60,097 nucleotides of DNA, from positions 28,959 to 89,055 of the forward strand of contig NZ_JAUOQM010000053.1 in assembly GCF_030547685.1 (NCBI RefSeq). The letters run 5' to 3'. Both the position numbers and the translations under genes were made by a program. The stretch comes from Gilvimarinus sp. 2_MG-2023. GTDB lineage: Bacteria; Pseudomonadota; Gammaproteobacteria; Pseudomonadales; Cellvibrionaceae. The stretch's first letter is position 1; each line of letters begins with the position of its first letter. Below are positions 56,023-60,097 of this stretch, one piece after another. The notes beneath the pieces were generated by a model. That model made no database searches. It saw nothing but the letters and a program-made list of their open reading frames with translations, and was not told where the DNA came from.

Positions 56023-57252
56023 TTAGCGGTCTAGCATAAACGTTATAGGGAAAATAAACTCAAAGCTCTCGGCGCCAATCGACTCAAGTAAAGGTGGGTA
56101 GGGCGCAGCACCCTCAATCGCTCTTTCCACCGCCTGGTTAAGCTGTTTGTATTCCGACGCCAACAATAACTGCATATCGACTACTTCACCTTGACGGTTA
56201 ATGACCACCCCCATACGCACACTTCCGGTTTGTTTTAGCTTCATAGCGCGGCGCGGATACTCAATATGCTGGTGAGTCAGTTGCACCAAGCGCGAGGTGT
56301 AATCCTGCAGTGCCGTGAGCGACTGCACCGAAAAGTTGGGCAAGTCCTCTTCGGGCTCCGGCGCTATTGGCAATGAATTGACCCCTGCCACTTGCGCAGG
56401 CGACGACTCGGCTGGCTCGGCTTTTGTGATGACTTCTGGCTTTAACACAGGCTCTGCTTGCGCGGGCAGCCTTTGCGCTGTTGCGACTGGGGCAGAGGCC
56501 GGATCCGATAGCGCAGGTTCTTCGACAGGCGCCTCAACGGCAGCTGCTGTGTTGGCCGTACTGCTCTGCTCCACCGGCTTTTCACTAACGACCCGCTCCT
56601 GAGTTTGGGCGGCCTCGCCTTGCGTCTCTAGCGGGGCGGCGCTTTCTGCCGGTTGCAGCCAAGTGGCAACCGCCGTGCGACGCTCAGCGGTTGGCGTAAT
56701 GGCCCGCAAGCGAGCCAAATCTTCAGCCGGGTAATCGCCCAGTAAAGCGGCTTTAAAAACCGTATTGGGGGGTACCGCCCCAATCCAGGCTACCAACAGT
56801 AAATTAAAAAATTGACGATCTTCAATATCGGCCAGAGTATGGCCATTTAAATAAATAAACACACCGCTGGCGTCAGTCTTTTCACTGATGATTAGCACAT
56901 CGCTCTGATGCAAACTACCCTTGAGGGCGTTAAAAAACTGCGCCAGTGAGTCCGCGCTGGCACGCTGTGTTTGCGGATGGGCGTTAATGGCAATACTTTG
57001 CAAAAATAAACGCGACAGCTTGCCCGCCGTCATACGTTTTTGCGTAAACTTTAATTCCAGTGCCCTAGAGCCTTGATGGGACAAAGCCTCCTGGGCCGAG
57101 CCGGCTCCCCCCGGCACATAGAGTGCCATTAAAAAAGCCTCCCGGTTGAGCTCAACAAACGGGGCAAGCCCGGTCGGGGCAGAGGACGACTGAGCACCGG
57201 CAAACAAAGAGAAAAAAGACAGGGCAAAGATCAAAGCAATACGATACATCAT
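56023..57252 (-). CDS. Chalcone-isomerase-like domain fused to TonB C-terminal domain
   Basis: A 409-residue exported protein. The signal peptide or anchor ends near FAGA|QS. Residues about 30-195 match the bacterial chalcone-isomerase-like module: FLMALYVPGG, RALELKFTQKRMTAGKL, GVFIYLNGHTLADIEDRQFFNLLL, WIGAVPP and AALLGDYPA. Residues about 200-300 form an Ala/Pro/Glu-rich spacer. Residues about 320-409 are a TonB C-terminal domain (QHIEYPRRAMKLKQTGSVRMGVVINRQGEV). The combination is unusual. A Fur-like AT-rich site lies about 40 bp upstream. No exbBD is adjacent. Confidence 0.8.
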   Translation of the reverse strand: MMYRIALIFALSFFSLFAGAQSSSAPTGLAPFVELNREAFLMALYVPGGAGSAQEALSHQGSRALELKFTQKRMTAGKLSRLFLQSIAINAHPQTQRASADSLAQFFNALKGSLHQSDVLIISEKTDASGVFIYLNGHTLADIEDRQFFNLLLVAWIGAVPPNTVFKAALLGDYPAEDLARLRAITPTAERRTAVATWLQPAESAAPLETQGEAAQTQERVVSEKPVEQSSTANTAAAVEAPVEEPALSDPASAPVATAQRLPAQAEPVLKPEVITKAEPAESSPAQVAGVNSLPIAPEPEEDLPNFSVQSLTALQDYTSRLVQLTHQHIEYPRRAMKLKQTGSVRMGVVINRQGEVVDMQLLLASEYKQLNQAVERAIEGAAPYPPLLESIGAESFEFIFPITFMLDR

Positions 57253-57292
57253 GTCTCGCTGATAGTTATGTGAATAACAAGGGCATCGTATT

Positions 57293-57311
57293 ATTAATAA
57301 TAGTTATTATC
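57293..57311 (-). promoter_or_regulatory. Fur-box-like AT-rich site upstream of the TonB-fusion gene
   Basis: On the minus strand GATAAT starts a 19-mer that agrees with the Fur consensus at 13 of 19 positions by eye. It lies in the 140-bp divergent gap, 40-60 bp from the TonB-fusion start. AT richness makes chance matches likely. Confidence 0.35.
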
Positions 57312-57395
57312 GTTTTATGACAACACAGTTTTCGATACGCATACAAAAACAAATTAAGCCTAGCCTGTTCTAGCGTGCAAAAAAGGCAGCTCACG

Positions 57396-59432
57396 ATGAA
57401 GACTATGACAATAAAGCTTTGGGGCCTCTTCTGGCTGTTGCTCAGCTCACTAAGCCTGGCCCAGAGTGGCGCCAGCGACGATCCGTTGCGCGCCGCAGGT
57501 GACCACGTCGAGGTCACCTGGCTTGCACCGCAAAGCCTTAGCGCCGAGAGCACCACGACACTGGGGTTTTATTTTAAGGTGGCGCCCGAGTGGCACGTCT
57601 ACTGGCGCAACGCCGGAGACTCGGGCGCCGCCCCCCGCTTTGACTTTACCGCGACCGGCGCCGACGTTGGCCCCATTCAGTGGCCATTTCCAACCCGCTT
57701 GCCCATTGAGCACCTCACCAATCTGGGCTACGAAGGCAACACGGTGTATTTATTCGATGTCATCGCGCAAGCCGGCGCAGAGGAGGTGGCGCTCGAGGTC
57801 GATTTGGAATGGCTGGTCTGTAAAGTCGATTGCATCCCGGGCTTTGGGCAAATGGCTCTCACCATCCCGATTACCGGGCAAACACGCTGGGCCCCCGACA
57901 ACAAAGCTCTGCTCGACCAATTCCAGCAGCGCGTGCCGCAAAGCGGCGACAAAAGCCCGTGGAAGATCACCGGGCTCTGGCCTGAGGGCGAGCAAGGCTT
58001 ACAGCTGACTATCGACTCCGATCAGGCAGCGCCGCCCGCCTCCTTCCCCTTAGATGGCGACATAATCACTGCGCGCGAGCCGGTCGCACAACCCACCGAA
58101 ACAGGCTGGCAACTAAGCTTCGAGCGCCAGCCCGGGGTGGCGCTTCCTGCCAGTACAGGCTTTGTACTCAGCGACGGGGAGCGCGCCTGGTCTCTGCCCG
58201 ATGTTGCTATAGGCTCACCACCGCCCCCCGCTGTTGCTAAGCAATCGATCGCGCTCCTGCTACTGGCGGCTTTTGTGGGCGGCATTATTCTCAATTTAAT
58301 GCCCTGTGTATTTCCGGTTTTGTCGATCAAGCTCTTTGGCCTGATGAACTCCAATGCAACCGCTGGCGCCCGCACCCGCGAGGGGTTGCTCTACGGCGCT
58401 GGCGTACTCGCCACCTTTGCCGCTTTAGGCGGACTGCTACTGGCCCTGCGCGCCGGAGGCGCCGCTATTGGCTGGGGCTTTCAGCTGCAGTCGCCCGTCG
58501 TCGTTCTGGCACTGATTGTGTTGTTCTGGCTGATGGCTCTGGCCTTTAGCGGTGTTTTTGAATTTGGCCACCGGCTTATGAATCTGGCGGGCAGTGCCTC
58601 GGGCGGCTCCTTCGCCACCGGCGTATTGGCGGTATTTGTGGCCGCCCCTTGCACCGGCCCCTTTATGGGCGCCGCTTTGGGGGCGGCGGCCGTACTTCCG
58701 GCCATTTCAGCCATGGCCATCTTTATCGGGCTCGGCGCCGGACTGGCAGCGCCCTTTTTATTGCTTTGCCTGTCGCCGGGCCTGCTCAAACGATTGCCCC
58801 GCCCCGGCCCCTGGATGGACACACTGCGACAATTTTTTGCCTTTCCCTTGTACGCCACCGTACTTTGGCTAGCCTGGGTATTGGGACGCATTATGGGCGA
58901 CAGCGGCTGGCTTCTGGCGGGCACGGTACTGCTGTCGCTAAGCTTCTGCGTATGGCTGGGGCAGCGAAGCGGTAAACTCTGGCGCGCCCTGGCGATAGCC
59001 GTATCGATTGCCACCTTAACGCTGGCCACAACAACCTTGTACCACTGCGATAACAGCTCACCCGCAGAGCCCGCCACAGACCTTTGGCACAGCTACGACA
59101 AGGCGCGTATCGACCGGGCGCTAAACGAGGGGCAAGCGGTTTTTATCGACTATACCGCCGCTTGGTGCATCACCTGCCAGGTCAACAAAAAGCTGGTTCT
59201 GGATACTGCCAATACGGCTGCACTGTTCCGCCAACACAATGTATTGGCGATTCGCGCCGACTGGACACGTCACGATGCCGATATCACTCAAGCACTGGCT
59301 GCACTGGGGCGCAATTCGGTGCCGGTGTACGCCTGGTATGCGGCGGGCGAGTCAACCCCACGGCTCTTGCCCCAACTATTGCAAGAGCGCATGATTAACG
59401 AGCTTTTCACCAAACCGACAGGAGATCAATAA
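57396..59432 (+). CDS. DsbD/ScsB-like protein-disulfide reductase
   Basis: 678 residues from the ATG at 57396 (a GTG seven codons upstream lacks a ribosome site). A signal peptide precedes a periplasmic N-terminal domain (about 25-275) with Cys in WLVCKVDCIPG. An eight-helix electron-transfer module follows, with LNLMPCVFPVLS and AAPCTGPFMGAALG as its two Cys motifs. The C-terminal thioredoxin domain has YTAAWCITCQVNKK (CxxC). It moves electrons from cytoplasmic thioredoxin to periplasmic partners. Its stop overlaps the start of the redoxin gene by one base. Confidence 0.92.
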   Translation: MKTMTIKLWGLFWLLLSSLSLAQSGASDDPLRAAGDHVEVTWLAPQSLSAESTTTLGFYFKVAPEWHVYWRNAGDSGAAPRFDFTATGADVGPIQWPFPTRLPIEHLTNLGYEGNTVYLFDVIAQAGAEEVALEVDLEWLVCKVDCIPGFGQMALTIPITGQTRWAPDNKALLDQFQQRVPQSGDKSPWKITGLWPEGEQGLQLTIDSDQAAPPASFPLDGDIITAREPVAQPTETGWQLSFERQPGVALPASTGFVLSDGERAWSLPDVAIGSPPPPAVAKQSIALLLLAAFVGGIILNLMPCVFPVLSIKLFGLMNSNATAGARTREGLLYGAGVLATFAALGGLLLALRAGGAAIGWGFQLQSPVVVLALIVLFWLMALAFSGVFEFGHRLMNLAGSASGGSFATGVLAVFVAAPCTGPFMGAALGAAAVLPAISAMAIFIGLGAGLAAPFLLLCLSPGLLKRLPRPGPWMDTLRQFFAFPLYATVLWLAWVLGRIMGDSGWLLAGTVLLSLSFCVWLGQRSGKLWRALAIAVSIATLTLATTTLYHCDNSSPAEPATDLWHSYDKARIDRALNEGQAVFIDYTAAWCITCQVNKKLVLDTANTAALFRQHNVLAIRADWTRHDADITQALAALGRNSVPVYAWYAAGESTPRLLPQLLQERMINELFTKPTGDQ

Positions 59433-60037
59433 TGAACATCCTTAAGCAAGGTTTACTGGCCAGTCTTCTCTGTGTACCCGCTCTGGCATTTGCCGTCGCC
59501 ACCCCCGGCGAAACGGCGCCAAGCTTTTCCGAGGTCGATGCCGAAGGCAATGTGCACGCGCTTTCAGACTACCAGGGCGAATGGCTGGTACTGGAATGGT
59601 TTAATAAAGACTGCCCGTATGTTCGCAAGCACTACGGCAGTGGCAATATGCAGGCGCTGCAAAAAAAGTACACCGAGCAAGACGTCAACTGGCTCACTAT
59701 TATCTCCTCGGCCAAAGGCAAACAGGGCTATTTGGACGCACCACAGGCGCAGGCTGAAGCCAAGGCTCACAAGATGCAGAACAGCGCGCCCATTTTACTC
59801 GACCCGGACGGCAGCATGGGGCGGGCCTTTGGTGCCAAAACAACCCCGCACATGTACATTATTAACCCCGCCGGCGAGGTGGTTTACGCCGGAGCGATTG
59901 ACGATAACGACTCGGCCAACCCAGCCGTGATTGCCGAGTCGAAAAACTTCGTTGCCGCCGCGCTGGACGCCGCCTTGGCGGGGGAGCCGGTTGCAGAGCC
60001 TGCAACCCGGGCCTATGGGTGTAGTGTTAAGTATTGA
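59432..60037 (+). CDS. Periplasmic thioredoxin-fold (redoxin) protein
   Basis: A 201-residue protein with signal peptide (ALAFA|VA). The AhpC/TSA/redoxin-like fold shows WFNKDCPYVRKHY with a single Cys at the active-site position, and TTPHMYIINPAGEVVYAG. A C-terminal AYGCSVKY holds a second Cys. It overlaps the DsbD-like gene by one base (TAATG) after a GGAG site, so it is the probable electron acceptor of that reductase. Confidence 0.88.
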   Translation: MNILKQGLLASLLCVPALAFAVATPGETAPSFSEVDAEGNVHALSDYQGEWLVLEWFNKDCPYVRKHYGSGNMQALQKKYTEQDVNWLTIISSAKGKQGYLDAPQAQAEAKAHKMQNSAPILLDPDGSMGRAFGAKTTPHMYIINPAGEVVYAGAIDDNDSANPAVIAESKNFVAAALDAALAGEPVAEPATRAYGCSVKY

Positions 60038-60079
60038 ATAGAACAATAACATTGAGGTGCTGGCGCCAATGGTGTTCAC

Positions 60080-60097
60080 GCTGAATGCTGAATGCTG
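60080..60097. repeat. 7-bp tandem repeat (GCTGAAT), runs off the window
   Basis: Two GCTGAAT units and a partial third occupy the last 18 bases, in non-coding DNA after the redoxin gene. The array may continue past the right edge. Confidence 0.7.

Overview
The window reads as a chromosomal segment of a free-living, probably marine gammaproteobacterium. The Ntr gene order glnA-glnL-glnG, the nearby typA and thiI, a stand-alone second EF-G, a large TonB-dependent receptor and several secreted polysaccharide-active enzymes fit the Cellvibrionales (Saccharophagus/Simiduia/Teredinibacter-like). This placement is an inference from gene content, not from a marker alignment. No tRNA, rRNA, insertion sequence, prophage or CRISPR array was recognised, and coding density is high.

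Layout. 1-12.8 kb is a signalling-rich stretch. It holds a DUF4168 protein, a class I glutamine amidotransferase, an EAL phosphodiesterase, fusA (EF-G2), tag, an MHYT-PAS-PAS hybrid histidine kinase overlapping an HD-GYP response regulator, a PAS-GGDEF cyclase and small membrane or lipoproteins. Three of the four classic c-di-GMP enzyme types lie within 11 kb. 12.9-18.4 kb, on the minus strand, holds a secreted TIM-barrel glycosidase, typA, a small membrane protein and thiI. 18.4-23.5 kb is the nitrogen-regulation block glnA / DUF4124 / glnL-glnG, with a well-formed sigma-54 promoter and an NtrC-like site in front of glnA. 23.5-31.9 kb holds an AGCS symporter, a tightly coupled transglutaminase-like / DUF2164 / GNAT trio, a FadL porin, a peroxiredoxin, an SLC13-type permease with RCK-C domains and an acyltransferase-3 protein.

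31.9-37.9 kb is the most intriguing region. It encodes a beta-helix surface-type lipoprotein, a TonB-dependent receptor and a periplasmic protein with two TonB-C-like units. The lipoprotein promoter carries three tandem 11-nt PhoB-type repeats directly upstream of a -10 element. This suggests a phosphate-starvation-controlled outer-membrane uptake pair of undefined substrate, functionally like SusC/SusD. 38-43.5 kb holds a Rnk/GreA-C-like protein, an aspartate-dehydrogenase-like protein, an odd 2-hydroxyacid dehydrogenase and an arsenic operon (arsR-arsC-arsH-acr3) with two similar dyads as candidate ArsR operators.

43.6-46.1 kb is a DUF2157-DUF4401-GDYXXLXY membrane operon whose first gene is split by one in-frame TGA. 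46.3-51.4 kb holds a GH2 beta-glucuronidase/galactosidase, an Nramp-like transporter lacking the metal motif, a PL7-like lipoprotein and a DUF922-like protein without its HExxH. 51.5-60.1 kb holds an MCP, trmO, serA, an unusual chalcone-isomerase-like/TonB fusion, a DsbD/ScsB-like reductase and a coupled periplasmic redoxin. Short 7-bp tandem repeats recur in five intergenic spots, including both window ends.
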